A DNA stretch of 64,000 bases from the NCBI GenBank assembly GCA_003254905.1, contig QANU01076562.1, positions 124,001 through 188,000 on the forward strand, written 5' to 3'. A program made the translations under genes and the position numbers. The notes beneath the pieces were generated by a model that was not told where the DNA came from, searched no databases, and was given only the letters and a program-made list of their open reading frames with translations. Below, one piece after another: positions 25,107 to 37,618 of the stretch; positions within the stretch are counted from its first letter, which is position 1, and every line of letters begins with the position of its first letter. Source of the stretch: Nissolia schottii. Lineage: Eukaryota > Streptophyta > Magnoliopsida > Fabales > Fabaceae.

Positions 25107-27513
25107 ATGGCCGATGCCACCAAGTATCTTCCCATCGGCGGTGGGAACCTGGCCACGGATCTCAAGAGCCTCTTCTCCCTTCTCAAAACCAGGAGAACGG
25201 TCGCTTTTGCTTACGCCTTCACCCTTGTCTTCGTTGCCTTCACCGTCTTCTTAGCCTTCTCCCCTTCTCCCAACGCTTCCTCTCCTTGGTTCACCAACAT
25301 CTTCTCTTCCTCCTCCTCAACCGCACCCGCCTCCACCACCACTCCTGATTCCTACAAATCTCAGATAGCTTCCGTTTACTCTTACTTCTTCCACAACACC
25401 ACTTCTAGATCTAGCAACACGAGCACGGAAACACTCAAAGGTGACACCTTTGACAAGAACAACACTCAAAGCTCCGTGAATTCAACACTAGATGCAGCTC
25501 CTGTTCCTGTTCCTGTTCCTGTTCCAAGCACCAACAAGACTGCTACACATTCCACCAGAGATTCTCAAGCTGAAACTTTGAAGGTGCACCCGACACCCCT
25601 TCAAGATTCAGGTGTCAAAAACCACACAAACAAGCCTGATGAAACCAAATCTGCTTCCAGCACCACGAATCAAACTGCAACCCTTCATCAGAACCTGAGT
25701 TCCACTGCTTCGGTGGAGGGTGTTGTTGTTTCTAGTGATAACTACACGGCTTCCCTGGCGAAGAAGAAGCAGGGGATTAATAATGGGAAGGAGGACGAAT
25801 TGATGGAGTCTCTGATGAAGTGTGATTTCTTCGATGGAGAGTGGGTGAAGGATGATTCCTACCCTCTCTATGCGCCGGGTTCTTGCAACCTCATCATCGA
25901 TGAGCAGTTCAATTGTATTGGGAATGGAAGGCCTGACCAAGATTATCAGAAATATAAGTGGAAGCCAAAGGGTTGTACCCTCCCTAGGTATGTCAAAAAA
26001 AAAATCTGATTTTGAATCTGGGGTTCTTTTAAGTGGTTTCATGATTAATACTGCGTCTGAAAAGTTTTTGATTTGATGAGTTGTTGTGTTTGCATCGCAA
26101 AATTCAACAAGATTTGCAGTGGTATACATGGTTTTGAAGTTGATTTCTTTTTTTGATCAATTTGCCTTAGATATCTTTTGGGGGGGGGGGGTACCATTTT
26201 GGTTTAATTTGATGAATTGGTAAATAGGTTGGATGCACATCGGATGCTGGATTTGTTGAGGGGCAAGCGACTGGTTTTCGTCGGCGATTCGCTCAACAGG
26301 AATATGTGGGAGTCGCTGATTTGCATACTGAGGAATGCTGTGAAAGATAAGAAGAAGGTTTATGAAGTAAATGGGAGAGTCCATTTCAGAGGCGAAGCCT
26401 CCTATTCATTCATATTCAAAGTAAGCTTTGAAATCTTCTGCTTATGCAGTTTTTTTTTTCTTTTCTTTTTTCCAATCTGGTTTGGATATTGATCCTCGCG
26501 GTGTTGGTTTGGCCTTGTAGGATTATCACTTCACCGTGGAGCTCTTTGTGTCCCCATTCTTGGTTCAAGAGTGGGAAGTGCCTGACAAGAACGGGACTAA
26601 GAAGGAAACGCTACGCCTCGATTTGGTTGGTAGATCTTCGGATCAATACAAAGATGCAGATATTATTGTCTTCAACACTGGCCACTGGTGGACTCATGAT
26701 AAAACTTCTAAAGGGTAAACGCCATTGAGACTAGTTTTGTCTTTGTCTTGACAGTTTTCTAAATCCCAGTATTAGAGGAAACCTTGTTGTTAACATGAAC
26801 TAAAATTACCCATGAAAATTTTTTGCAGGAAGGACTATTACCAAGAAGGTAGCCATGTCTACAATGAATTGAATGTTCTCGAGGCATTCCGAAAAGCTAT
26901 AACAACTTGGAGCAGGTGGGTTGATGCCAACGTAAACCCATCAAAGTCTATGGTCTTCTTCAGAGGCTATTCTGCTTCCCATTTCAGGTAAAAGCACAAA
27001 CCAATATTGGTGATTTTTGTACTTATTTGTGGTTTCACATTACTCGGTTTCTTACTTTCATTATTCAAGTTGTGAATTTATTTCTCGCGCATCCATTAGA
27101 CCATGGAACTAGAAAACTAACTGATCAAAGAAACTTTTCTGTATGCATCATACTGCAGTGGCGGGCAATGGAATTCAGGTGGAGCATGTGACAGTGAAAC
27201 TTTGCCCATAGACAACGAGAAGTACCTAAATGAATACCCACCTAAGATGAGGGTTTTGGAAAAGGTGCTGAAGTACATGAAAACTCATGTCACATACCTC
27301 AATATCACTAGAATGACAGATTTCCGGAAGGACGGTCATCCCTCGATATACAGGAAGCAAAACCTATCGCCCGAGGAAAGGAAATCGCCGTTGAGATACC
27401 AAGACTGCAGTCATTGGTGCCTTCCCGGTGTCCCTGATGCTTGGAATGAGATTCTCTATGCTGAGCTTCTAATGAGACAATATCAAAATCAGCATAAGCA
27501 GAAGAGAACATAG
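25107..27513 (+). CDS. TBR/TBL-family wall polysaccharide O-acetyltransferase
   Basis: Golgi type II membrane protein of the TRICHOME BIREFRINGENCE-like family, which O-acetylates wall polysaccharides; TBR mutants lose crystalline cellulose. Exons: 25107-25987, 26228-26420, 26521-26714, 26829-26987 and 27159-27513, all GT-AG, giving 593 residues. [13 protein letters not shown] and the length close to Arabidopsis TBR (about 600) favour the TBR/TBL1/TBL2 branch. A single membrane helix lies at about residues 32-52, then a long Ser/Thr/Pro-rich stem with many N-glycosylation sequons and a PVPVPVPVP run. The PMR5N-type domain starts at K238-CDFFDGEWV. The GDS motif is at 313-315 ([13 protein letters not shown]) and the DxxH motif at 558-561 ([12 protein letters not shown]); both catalytic motifs are intact. 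I chose ATG 25107 over an upstream in-frame non-ATG extension. The exact substrate cannot be told from sequence. Confidence 0.95.
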
Positions 27514-28987
27514 GTAATAATAATAAACTACCGAAACTTCTGTTCTGGCTCGATGAATTTAAGCTGAAAGCAAGCACATACAAATGCAATATACCATTTT
27601 TGTCCCATCCATTTCAAGGGTAGGGAAAGAAAGAAACCATACACAAAAATGCCCTTTTACTATTTTTTATCCACAGGTTCATATAGTTAAGTTGAAAAAC
27701 TATAAATTAAGAGATGCGAGTACCTTGAAATTGTGCAATAAAATTTGTTCATATGAGTGGCGTAGGTTGGTGAGGAGACGAGAGATTACAATGGGTGGGT
27801 TTAGTTTGTCATTGTAAATCATCCCCCTCGCATTGAAAGGGTTGATCCCATTGTACATCTCTAATTTATCAGATTTTGTTTTAATGTAATCAAATTAGTC
27901 AGATAAACTGTTTCCAGGACCCGTCTTCAGTTAATTGATATTACTAATTGTTGATTTCATATACTTTTCTGTTTCATGGTTTACGGCATCATATGGTTTC
28001 ATTTCATCCATGTAGCCAACCTTTCTAAATGGTAAAAAGACTAGTTGTTGTATGCTTGAAATGTGATGGCCAAGCATTCAATCTAGTTTTAATTAGTTAA
28101 TAGCTACACTCGTAGTTTGATTTTTCTTCTTGTTCTACCTAATAGGTACAGTACAATGATTCCGGAATTCATGTATTGCAAGGATTACTGTATTTTTTTA
28201 TTCGTTTTTGAAGCTAGAGACCTATGTAGCAAGGTCTTTGTTGCTTTAAAGAATTGGGAATGGATGTGGGGGCGGTGTGCAACCTTTTTTCTTCCTCGTC
28301 ACATGGAGCCACATTACTACAAAGTCAATGTGGCTTAGACGACATGGTCGCTTGAACTTTTCTTGCCCTGCCTTTCTTTTTTTCATTTGTAAGGGGACGG
28401 AAAAATAGTGTTATATGTTCCATAAAGATGTGGCATTATATTGGACTAATTGATTGATTAAATAGGTGAGGACACGATTCCATGAGCTGCGTACACATGG
28501 TGAGTTAGGTCGTCTTATTTTTTTCTGGGGTCAATGAGTTAGGTTTTCTCAAATTTGGATTCACTTTGACTGAGGTAAAAAGTTGGCCGGCTTGCAACCT
28601 TATATGGCTCTATTATAAAAATTTCAACGTCTATTAAACTCATTTTTTAAGTGCTGTCCATCCACAAAATTCTAGGCACAGAAATAACAGTTTCCTTTAG
28701 CTTAGTTGGCGTTAGCATTCTCCTTCTCTTAGAACTCTCCGGTTTTAGCCTCTTCATTGTAACCAAAACAACTTTAATCATGAAGATTGTGTACCTATAA
28801 ATTAATCTTTCACCGTAAGAAGGAAAAAAAACACTATAAAGGAAAGATGTTCTGATACTTTAATTAAAAAAACACTCAATGATTGAGTGAAGATTGGAAC
28901 CCGTGACCAATGTCTTGATAGTGACGAATCTTTTATTATTATTAACTACAATTGTGAACGCAGATTCAGAGATAAGTTAATTGCATT
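27514..28987. other. 3' UTR and downstream flank of the TBL gene
   Basis: The first few hundred bases probably hold the 3' UTR; a possible polyadenylation signal AATAAA occurs near 27737. Nothing further gene-like is seen; short frames near 27584 and 28117 are unsupported. Confidence 0.45.
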
Positions 28988-31159
28988 CAGCACATTTACA
29001 CTCCAAATTCATACACACACCTGTAGTAATATACGGTGGGCTCAACGTGTTAACTACTAACTCCACTCATATTCTCACTCTTGCTCACTTGCGCGTCACA
29101 CACACGCGTAACCTTCACCCTCATACTTTCTTGCCTCGAAAATAAGGATTTAAACACACGAACCGTTTCGGTGACCATTATCGTCAAATCTTTTTCATTC
29201 TTCACTCTCGTCTTTCTCTTCGTTCTCTCTTCACTCTCGTCTCTCTTCTGCAACCCCAATGTGTTTTCTGCACAAATATGTAGCAAACACAATCAAATAT
29301 TGCCACAAGAAAACAAACACTGGTGAGTACATCAAAACTGAGTTCACCATTTATGCTTTTGTTCGTCGATATTCCTTCTGTGTAACTTTATAATTTGGTG
29401 ATGTATGTAAGGGTATATGGGTTTAGTGGAAACACAAAGCATTGTGTAAAAGATTGTGAGCTAATTTATGTTTGACTGAAATCAGTGTTGTACACAAGTA
29501 CTTAACGTTTGTGCAAAAAGTCATATAATGTTTGTGCACTCTAATCAGACATCATATTCTGCAATATTACTTTACTATACATTAAGTAATATGCATATAT
29601 GTAAAGTTTGTGCATTAGAATGTATAAAGGTGTGAGTAAAATCTTTTGAATTAAATTCATAATGTTAATTGTTCATTGTTGTAGAAATGACTCCTCCACG
29701 ATCACTCAAAGGGACAGCCGTTGCTAAGGACACTGGCAAATATGCTTCACACAATCCAGCACCGGCGCAAAGTTTGTGCACGATGTCATATAAAGTTTGT
29801 GTATGTGTGACTGTAATGTTTGTGCATCAGCGGGTCAAGACTATGACTTTGCTACAAATACAATGGGACGCGTCCGCACCAAAACCGTGAAGAAGTCCTC
29901 CCTCACGCCAAGTGATAGAGCGGTACTGCTCCAGCATGACGGATTTCCACATCAACAAAAAGGTTCTGGAAAAAGCACACACTGAAGTTGATGTAACCTC
30001 AGATAATGCTGAGATGAATCTCATGGGACAAAAGGAAAGACTCAACTGAATCTACCTCCTGACTTGGTTAATGAGTGAGTTTCCACTGCTCGATTAACAT
30101 CACATTTCTGAAAAGATGTGCAAATATATGTTGTTATGGTTTAGGGTTTATGTGACTAGGTTTATCTGAACTAATTGTTGTAAAATTTGTTTATTCAAAA
30201 TGTATAAACATTGTGAACTTATTTATGTTTGAGTAAAATCACATCATTGTACACAATACGTAATGTTTGTGCATACAGTCATATAAAGTTTGTGCATACT
30301 GTCATATAAAGTTTGTGCAATACAATCAGATTTCATATTCTGCAATATTACTTATCTATACATTAAGTAATATGCATATATGTAAAGTTTATGCATTAGA
30401 ATGTGTAAAAGTGTGTGTTCACATGTATGTGAACTAATTTTTATAGAGTTTGTCCATTCAAAATGTATAAATATTGTGAACTTATTTATGTTTGAGTAAA
30501 CTCACAGTGTTGTACACAAGTACGTAATGCTTTTGCACACAGTCATATAAAGTTTGTGCACGCTATCATATAAAGTTTGTGCACTACAATCAGATATCAT
30601 ATTATGCAAAAATACTTGCCTATACATTAAGTAATGTGTATATATGTAAAGTTTATGCATTAAAATGTATAAAAGTGTGTGTACACATGTATGTAAACTA
30701 ATTTTTATAAAGTTTGTCCATTCAAAATGTATAATATTGTGAACTTATTTATGTTTGAGTAAAATAAGTGTTGTTACGCAAGTATGTAATGTTTGTGCAC
30801 TCAGTCATATAAAGTTTGTACACTAAAATCAGATATCATATTTTGCAAAATTGCTTTAAACTCCATAACAATACACTCCATAAACAACGAGAAACTGATT
30901 CATTCCAAAGAATCCTTCTGTATGTGGATTCTGTAGCTCAGAATAAATTGTTTGATAGGTTAGAGTGTGATATCGCTGAGAAAATCACGTTGGAGTGCGT
31001 TTTCATTTGTCATATGGTTGAGAAAATCGCGTCGGGGGGGTCGCGTGATGTTGTTAATGAGGAAGGTCTACTGTAGATCGTATAACTGTCATTGATTAGG
31101 TATAAAACGCAGGTGTATATATGGGTGTATGTAATATTAGTGTACACAAATCATTTCTA
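28988..31159. mobile_element. MULE-like element, 2.2 kb, TTTGTGCA family
   Basis: Exact 9-base direct repeat AATTGCATT flanks the block (28979-28987 and 31160-31168). Inner ends are similar: left CAGCACATTTACACTCC then ATTCATACACACACC; right, reverse complemented, TTTGTGTACACTAATATT then ACATACACCCATATATACACC. The interior has the 264-base tandem repeat and two non-repeat inserts (29670-30060 and 30850-31080) of higher GC with short open frames, for example MTPPRSLKGTAVAKDTGKYA, which may be captured. No transposase recognised, so non-autonomous. Confidence 0.68.
30165..30850. repeat. Tandem repeat, 264-base unit rich in TTTGTGCA
   Basis: About 2.5 copies with landmarks CAGATWTCATATT at 30327, 30591 and 30830 (spacing 264 and 239) and ACATTAAGTAAT at 30360 and 30624. 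A further copy at about 29390-29640 is separated from the array by the 29670-30060 insert. Each unit has two or three TCATATAAAGTTTGTGCA subunits, and their number explains the 239-base unit. Confidence 0.88.
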
Positions 31160-31246
31160 AATTGCATTTTAGGTGACGAGAATAGTTAAGATTAAGCTTT
31201 CAAATAATTGTTCTGAATCAACTGATTAAACTTATGAGATATTTTT

Positions 31247-31362
31247 GGTGTGTTTGGTCGGAGTTAAAATTAAGGTGAAAAGTTTTATGGATGGATAAAA
31301 GTTACTCACGAATTCAATATAGGAAACTTTTATCTCATTTTTAATTCCAACCAAACACACTC
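31247..31362. repeat. Short MITE with GTGTGTTTGG ends
   Basis: Left GGTGTGTTTGGTCGGAGTTA pairs with the right end, reverse complement GAGTGTGTTTGGTTGGAATT. A common plant MITE type; superfamily not assigned because no target duplication was clear. Length about 116. Confidence 0.65.
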
Positions 31363-31385
31363 TTAAATCATTAATGCAAGATATA

Positions 31386-31644
31386 CTTCCTCCGTCCACT
31401 TTTATATGTCATATTTTATCTAAAATTTTATTTAAAATTAATTATCATTTAATTATATTAAAGAAATATTAATTATTGTATTTCTCATTATTATAAATTT
31501 TATTATTATTATATTAACTGTATTATAATTTTTTATAATAATAATTTAGTTTAAACACTTGATATTTTTTTAAGTAGGTATAAATTAATTATTTTTTTAA
31601 TTGGTGTGTATTTGTCAAACGTAACGTATAAAAATATACGGGAG
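31386..31644. mobile_element. Stowaway MITE
   Basis: Starts CTTCCTCCGTCCAC and ends ACGGGAG, flanked by TA at 31384-31385 and 31645-31646, the Stowaway target site. 259 bases, AT-rich, able to fold back. Confidence 0.82.
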
Positions 31645-33314
31645 TATATCCATCATCACACAAATACTTTTCTTTGCCCAATTTAATTACTATTAACTAC
31701 AGCTCCACAATAATCCTTAACAACGGTTGACAAAACACCTATTTCAAGGCCAACCTGACCTTTATAATTTGTACTGTGATGCACATTTTTATAAACAAAG
31801 AAAAGTACTCGTCAATATTGTAGACGTTTGGTTGATTGTAGTGTCTGGATGAATTTCAGATGCTCAATAGCTTGCTTACATGTAAGCTTGACTGATTACG
31901 CACCGGTTTACACCTTCTAAACTAAACTTATCACATATTTACAATATTAATATAAATACAAATACAAAATTATTTTTTGTGCACCCAATGCACATCTACC
32001 GTAAAACTATCAATGTATTTTATCCAAACTATCGTATTTTTCTTTCTTTTCTTCACTATCTCTTTCCTGTGCACCACTCCTTTTGCATTTCTTTTTTTTT
32101 TTTTTTTTTTNTTTTTTTTTTTTTTTTTTTCATATTATCTCTCTTTCTCCGCACGCCTTCTCCTCCATCCTCTACGGCATCGCATGCTCATTTTTTATGT
32201 TCTTATTTGTCCTTCTTCTTATTTTTTTATATTCGTAGCACACAACGTGAATAAAATACGTGAGATCTCCTCCTCCTCCCCCTCTTTTTTCCAGAGATAT
32301 AACACATTTTTTTTTGTTCTTCTTCTTCCTTGATTGGGTTTAAACATCTTTTTTTATATGAAAAATCAAAGGTTTTTTTATGTATTTCGATTGAGTTTTC
32401 CCATGTTAGATTTTCTCTTCTTTGTATATAAGTTTGTAAAAGTTTGTGCGTAATTTCTAAAATAGTTTGTGTGATTTTTGAAAAAGTTTTAATCTATTGT
32501 TTCAAAAGTTGGTTTGTGTTGTTTTAGAAATTTGTGTATGCTTTTTTTGTAAAAGTTTGTGCATGGCTTCTAAAAAAGTTTGTGCATGGAAGTGTAAAAG
32601 TTTGTACGTGATTTCAAAAAATGTTTGGGTCTATTATTTCAAAAGTTTATGCATGCCAGAGTAAAAGTTTGTGTATGTCTTTTGCAAAAATGTGTCCATT
32701 CTTGGTTAAATGTTTGTATATGAATTTGTAAAAGTTTGTACGTGATTTCTGAAAAAATTTGTGCATGCGAGTTTAAATTTTGTGTGTGATTTTTGAAAAT
32801 GTCTGGGTCAATTGTTTCAAGAGTTTGTGTATGTTATTTAAGAAGTTTTGTGTATGTGCGAGTAAAAGTTAATGTATTTTTTTTGCAAAAGTTTGTGCAT
32901 TCCTAATTAAATATTTGTGTATGAGTTTGTAAAAGTTTGTGTATTGTTTTAAAAAATTTAGTGCACAAGAGTATAAAAGTTTGTGTATGCTTTTTTGTAA
33001 AAGTTTATACGTGTCTATTTAAAAGTTTAAATATGAGTTTGTAAAAGTTTATTCATGTTTCATGGCTTCAACTTAAATGGTAGGAGTAGTTTTCTAGAGC
33101 AATTTGGTCCAAGCTTTAGAGCCGTTAGAGATGTGATCATACGTCTGTTATGCCATGACATGAGTTTTTTTATTTTGACTTCCCAAAATGCTTAGTATTA
33201 AAATTGAAGTTTGCAAAACGACCCTTATTGTAAGATTTGTACATTTTAGGGGCAAATACATAAATATGGCATTTAAAGAGTGATATTCCGTATATGTGAG
33301 GGGGAAAAAAATTT
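31645..33314. other. TTTGTGCA-rich irregular repeat and homopolymer region
   Basis: A poly-T run at 32091-32130 is broken by one N (32111). From about 32420 to 33060 the motif AAAAGTTTGTGCATG and variants recur every 30-50 bases without a strict period, the same motif as in the 28988-31159 element. No coding potential beyond Phe-rich frames in the T-rich part. Confidence 0.7.
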
Positions 33315-33636
33315 ACGGTTGTATGGGATTTTTTTCTGAAATCGGTAACAGTCGGGCCGATTTCAAAACTAAAAAAAGATACCGCTGTCAGGTACTGAAA
33401 TCGGCACACGCTGGGCCGATTTCAGTACCTTTTTTAAAAAAAAAAATTTCAGGGCTGAAATCGGCACATCCTGAACCGATTTCAGCCCTTTTTTAAAAAA
33501 AAATTTGGGGCTGAAATCGGCTGACCCTAGACCGATTTCAGCCCCCTAAAAAATTAAAAAAAATAAAATAAAATTGAAGGGCTGAAATCGGTTGAGCGGC
33601 TGCCGATTTCGGCCCAAAATCCCATACAAATGTAAT
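33315..33636. repeat. Array of five hairpins (CTGAAATCGG stems) within an outer inverted repeat
   Basis: Five stem-loops start at 33336, 33391, 33451, 33507 and 33579. Each has CTGAAATCGG on the left and CCGATTTCAG (or one mismatch) on the right around a loop of about 8-11 bases. The second has a perfect 15-base stem (GGTACTGAAATCGGC); the third and fourth have perfect 14-base stems beginning AGGGCTG and GGGGCTG. Spacers are T/A runs that can also pair. The whole array sits between perfect inverted repeats TTGTATGGGATTTT (33319-33332) and its complement (33616-33629). No open frame or known element was recognised. Confidence 0.9.
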
Positions 33637-36076
33637 TACCTTATACCCACCATATTTTGGAAAACAATTTCTCCTAAGGCCATTAACAGGTAAAAAAACC
33701 TACATTTTACCATGGGTAAAAAATATACAATTAATTTGAGGTTTATTTCATTAGTAATAAATTAATTATTATTGTTAAGGACAATTAGAATTAGAAATGA
33801 ATTAGGTCTCTCTTACTCTTTTGCATCGCCCTTACCCTGTTCACCACTGCCATGAACCATGCCATCATCCAAAAAAAAAACAGCTAGATAAAAAAATGAC
33901 AACATGAACCAAGCTACCTTAAACTTCAAAATCAAACAGATTTAAGCCAAATAAAAACAAATTCTGAAACTCAATCTGAAACAAGTCTAAGTTTTTAAGA
34001 TGCCAAATTATTCAACATGAGAAAATTATAATCAAATCACAACCACAGTCACAATAACCCATGAAAATCAAAACTTTACAATTTTTTTTTAGCTTAACAA
34101 AAAAAAAAATGATGCAGGTCCAAATGGAGAGGACAACCTGCTTGACAAAGAAAAAACTTAGAGATCTGAGGGCACAAAATGAAAAAACTCAAATCCTTGT
34201 TTGATCTTATTCACAAAATGAAAAAAAACTCAAATGTAGATGGAAATCTGTCGCTGTCGTTAGCGTCAAATAAACAGATCAAAGAAGGAGTAGAGGTTCG
34301 CCTGCGAAGCCCTTGATGACCATTGACAACGATGCTGTTGAGGTTGGGATGGCGCAATTGTAAGGTTGAGCCAGTCAGTACGGTGGTGGTGGTGGTGGTG
34401 GCGCTTCTCAATGTTCCCTTCGCCCTCGTGCCGCTTTCGTGAAGTTTGATGTCGGCGCTAGACGATCCAGATCTGCTAGGTAGTGTAACGATGTTGGTGG
34501 CAATTAGAGGGCGGGAGAAGGAAGAGGCGGACAAGAGAGTGTTGTACGGTTAGGATGAGGGGTGGAGGATTGTGCCACCGTTGCACAACACTGGGAAAAA
34601 GAGGAGCAGGAGGAGTGAGTGAGTGAGTGGAACTGTGGAAGGAAGGAAGAGAGTTAATTAATTTTTAACAAAGAGAAATAAAATTAAACTTACATTAACC
34701 ATCTAATAAAAGTGATAACCATGAAATAAAACATAGTAAAAAAAAATTTGCTTATTGGTCCCAAAAGTTTAAAATTCAGACTTTCGTACCCAAACCATTT
34801 TGGTCATTAAACTTATATGGTCCAAGTTAGAAGCCTCCATGTTTCATGAGAAAGTTTGTTCTTACGAGTGTAAAAGTGTGTGTAATAACATTCTTTGGTG
34901 AAGGGTTTGGTGAGAGACCGTGAACCGTTTGATGAGTGAGAGTGTGATGCACAAATTGTGATGTGTGTGGCGCGGAGAGAGAGTGGGGTGGTTAATAAAT
35001 AATTGACAAGCCCCACTCAGTACAATTGTGTTGATAGGGTATGCCTAGAAGCACTAATATAAATATGAAGGTTCCCTCATTACAAATCTTGAGTAAAAAG
35101 TACTCGTATTATCCATTTTTAAAGGATTTTATGAATTATGTTCTAAAGTCACCGATTAAAAAAATAAAAAAAAAATGTAGTGAAAGAGTAAATGTTTTAA
35201 TTTTTCAATGTATTGACAATAAAAAAAAAATACATCGATATTTTTGATTTCGTGTTGTTAGGCACTCATTATCTAAAGCAATTTTACAACTAGGGTTAAA
35301 ATATAGCAAGAAATTAAGATGAAATTGGAAAATCGATTTAACTTCTCACCCATAATCGACACCTTGTTTATATGGATAATTAGAGGAGATATTCACGATG
35401 TAAGCTAAGACTTATATATAGGTACTCCCTCGGATCATAGCAGCTTAAACTGAGTGGTTGCATTTGTGCCACGGTCACCTCACCTCACCTCACCTGTACA
35501 ATTCGTGCAAGTTTGTAAGGTGAAGGGTGCGTGCATGCATGTATCATACTTAGACAACCATATGCTACCTGGACATTTATGAATTAAGGTGTTCAAGAGT
35601 CTATCTTGTTGAAAATTTTCATGGATATGACCCCTTGAATGTGCATTCTCATGGCCGCTATATATTGTTTATCTTGCATGGCGCAATATCTGGACTGTTT
35701 TAACTTTTATACCATCACATAATTAAGAAGCGTTGAAACGCCAAAATCAGTGTGACCTACTACTATGTAAGACTTGTTTACAAGTTCAAGACGCTTTCCG
35801 ATCATTTCATTAGACTTCGAATTAATCTCAATAGTTCACAAAAACATGAATGATAGAACTCTAAGACCTCGTTTATTGCAGTAAAGGAGAGAAGACTTCA
35901 AATCAATCAATGTTTCAGTACGATTATCATTTCACTTATGAGTTACAATGAATTGTTCCTCTATTGATATTCCTTTTGATTAAACTTAAGTTTTTTTTTT
36001 TATATTAAACCTCTGATGATATTTCTATGCTTTACTCATATCATATGCTATACTCACTAATTAATATGATCGTATT
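33637..36076. other. Intergenic, partly repeat-derived
   Basis: A GC-richer patch at 34211-34620 has a minus-strand frame of 107 codons, Ser/Thr-rich with a poly-Thr run from GGT repeats; no family seen. The stretch 34840-35020 has a TTTGTTCTTACGAGTG-type motif and, reverse complemented, a weak likeness to 29030-29110, so it may be an end of another TTTGTGCA-family element. TCACC is repeated near 35480. Confidence 0.4.
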
Positions 36077-36759
36077 CAAGAAGATTTAAGTTACAGGGAT
36101 AAGATTACATAAGTATAATAAAAAGTTTCATATAATTATATTTTATGTATAAAAAATATATTATTAAAAACAATAAAAGATCAATATCTATTTGTACTCT
36201 TTAAGTAGGTCATGTCGCATAATTTGTGGTGTGATCTAATTATGATTAACCAGACTGGTGGTGAGGTGGCGTGCCACGGGTGCAACAGTAAATAATTGCA
36301 TTTTTTGTGGGTTAGAGCAATACTAAAGTTATACAAATGAAAAAGAATCAACAAAGAAACAAAAAAGGTGGGTCATGAGATAAGAAAATGTTTAAAAATG
36401 AGAAATTATTATGTGGTCATGGATCATTATGACTCTAGATCATATAATGAATGACTTTTCAACTCACGAGATGGAGGATCGACACTTAATCCTGAAATGT
36501 AATTTATTATATGATTTGAAGTATATCCAATGTGACATTACATAGGTTTGCTCAAAAATAAAATAAAATAAAAAGTATAATGAGTGTTTTAAAAAATTAA
36601 AAAGTAAGTAAATTTCTTTTAATAATTTTTTATATAAGTGTGGAGCAAAGTTGATCAAATATGGGAGCAGGACTACGTATATACATGTACATTGATCAAA
36701 AAGTTTCAAATCATAGTAGGGGCATGTGCCACACCCTTCTTAACCTGCATCCGCCCCTG
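36077..36759 (-). mobile_element. hAT-like non-autonomous element
   Basis: The right end read on the minus strand is CAGGGGCGGATGCAGG, a typical plant hAT terminus. The 8 bases after it are ATCGTATC (36760-36767) and ATCGTATT occurs at 36069-36076, a 7 of 8 match that would place the left end at 36077 (CAAGAAGATTTAAGTTA). The left terminus is poorly matched, so the left edge is tentative. No transposase. Confidence 0.5.
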
Positions 36760-37529
36760 ATCGTATCAACAACCTACTGATTTTGTGTATCCACAAAATA
36801 AGGATAAAGAATTGAGATTTTTTTTCATGTAAAAAAAATGTATAAAAAAGCAATCACTTAATTTTTCATTTAAAATTGAAGGTAGACTTGTAACACAAAA
36901 TCAGGCAAACTTGCTCTTTTTTTTTTTTTTTTTTAACAAAGATTTTATTTTTAGTCATTTGGTAAACAAAGATAAACTCGGTCCAAATGTTGGACCTAGT
37001 GGTCCAATGGAAGTTAGCCCAAGGTATCAAGTGAGATATGGGTCTATAGTAGCCTGCTAAAACGGGGACCTTATATTTTTGTGACCCAAGTTGTGATCAA
37101 GCCTAATGCGAATTGATTAGCCAGGAAAACAAAACACTAATGTGAATTGAGACCGAGTAAGCGTTGATTTAATGGGTTGTTAATTTTAACAAATTTAGTT
37201 TGCCATGAGTAATGCTGTACTTTCCAAAACATTGATAAATTTGGTGGCCCTCCACCTATGACAATTAAGTAACATGACTAATGAAGTTAGGTAAAATTTA
37301 GACTTCTTGTCAATGAAATATTTACCAGTTTCTTGCGGGCATTCATTTGAAATGCAAGCTTTTTCCTCCATTGAGTAATTAAAATTTAATCTTCTATCAT
37401 TTTGAATTACTAGCTATATATATTTTTAATAAAACTTGATTAATATATTTGTTAATGTCTAAATATAATTATATAAAACATATTGTTATACTTATGTGTT
37501 ACTATCTCGGCCTTGTCATGGGTAATGAA
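36760..37529. other. Intergenic, nothing supported
   Basis: AT-rich with a poly-T run at about 36918-36934. No gene or element ends recognised. Confidence 0.5.
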
Positions 37530-37618
37530 ACAGTCCTAATTCTGCTGCAAAACCAATTTTTTGTTGCGACATGTATTTCTTTTTTATGCAAATTCCGTCG
37601 CAAATAAATGTTTTTCTA
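37530..37618. mobile_element. Degenerate CACTA terminus
   Basis: Read on the minus strand the sequence from about 37618 begins TACTAGAAAAACATTTATTT and continues GCGACGGAATTTGC, then GTCGCAAC. This is the layout of a CACTA end with CGACGG subterminal repeats, the first three bases mutated. No partner end found. Confidence 0.45.

Noticed and set aside
25608..26129. 173-codon minus-strand frame
   Set aside because: Shadow of TBL exon 1, running into its first intron; the plus-strand frame carries the conserved domain.
34211..34534. 107-codon minus-strand frame
   Set aside because: Ser/Thr-rich with poly-Thr from a GGT repeat; no recognisable family.
31948..35065. TAATATAAATA at 31948-31958 and 35055-35065 as a target duplication of a 3.1-kb element
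   Set aside because: The 11-base match is AT-only and the sequences just inside do not form inverted ends.
35420..35450. TACTCCCTCGGATCATAGCA as a Stowaway start
   Set aside because: Only the first ten bases fit and no matching right end with TA was found.
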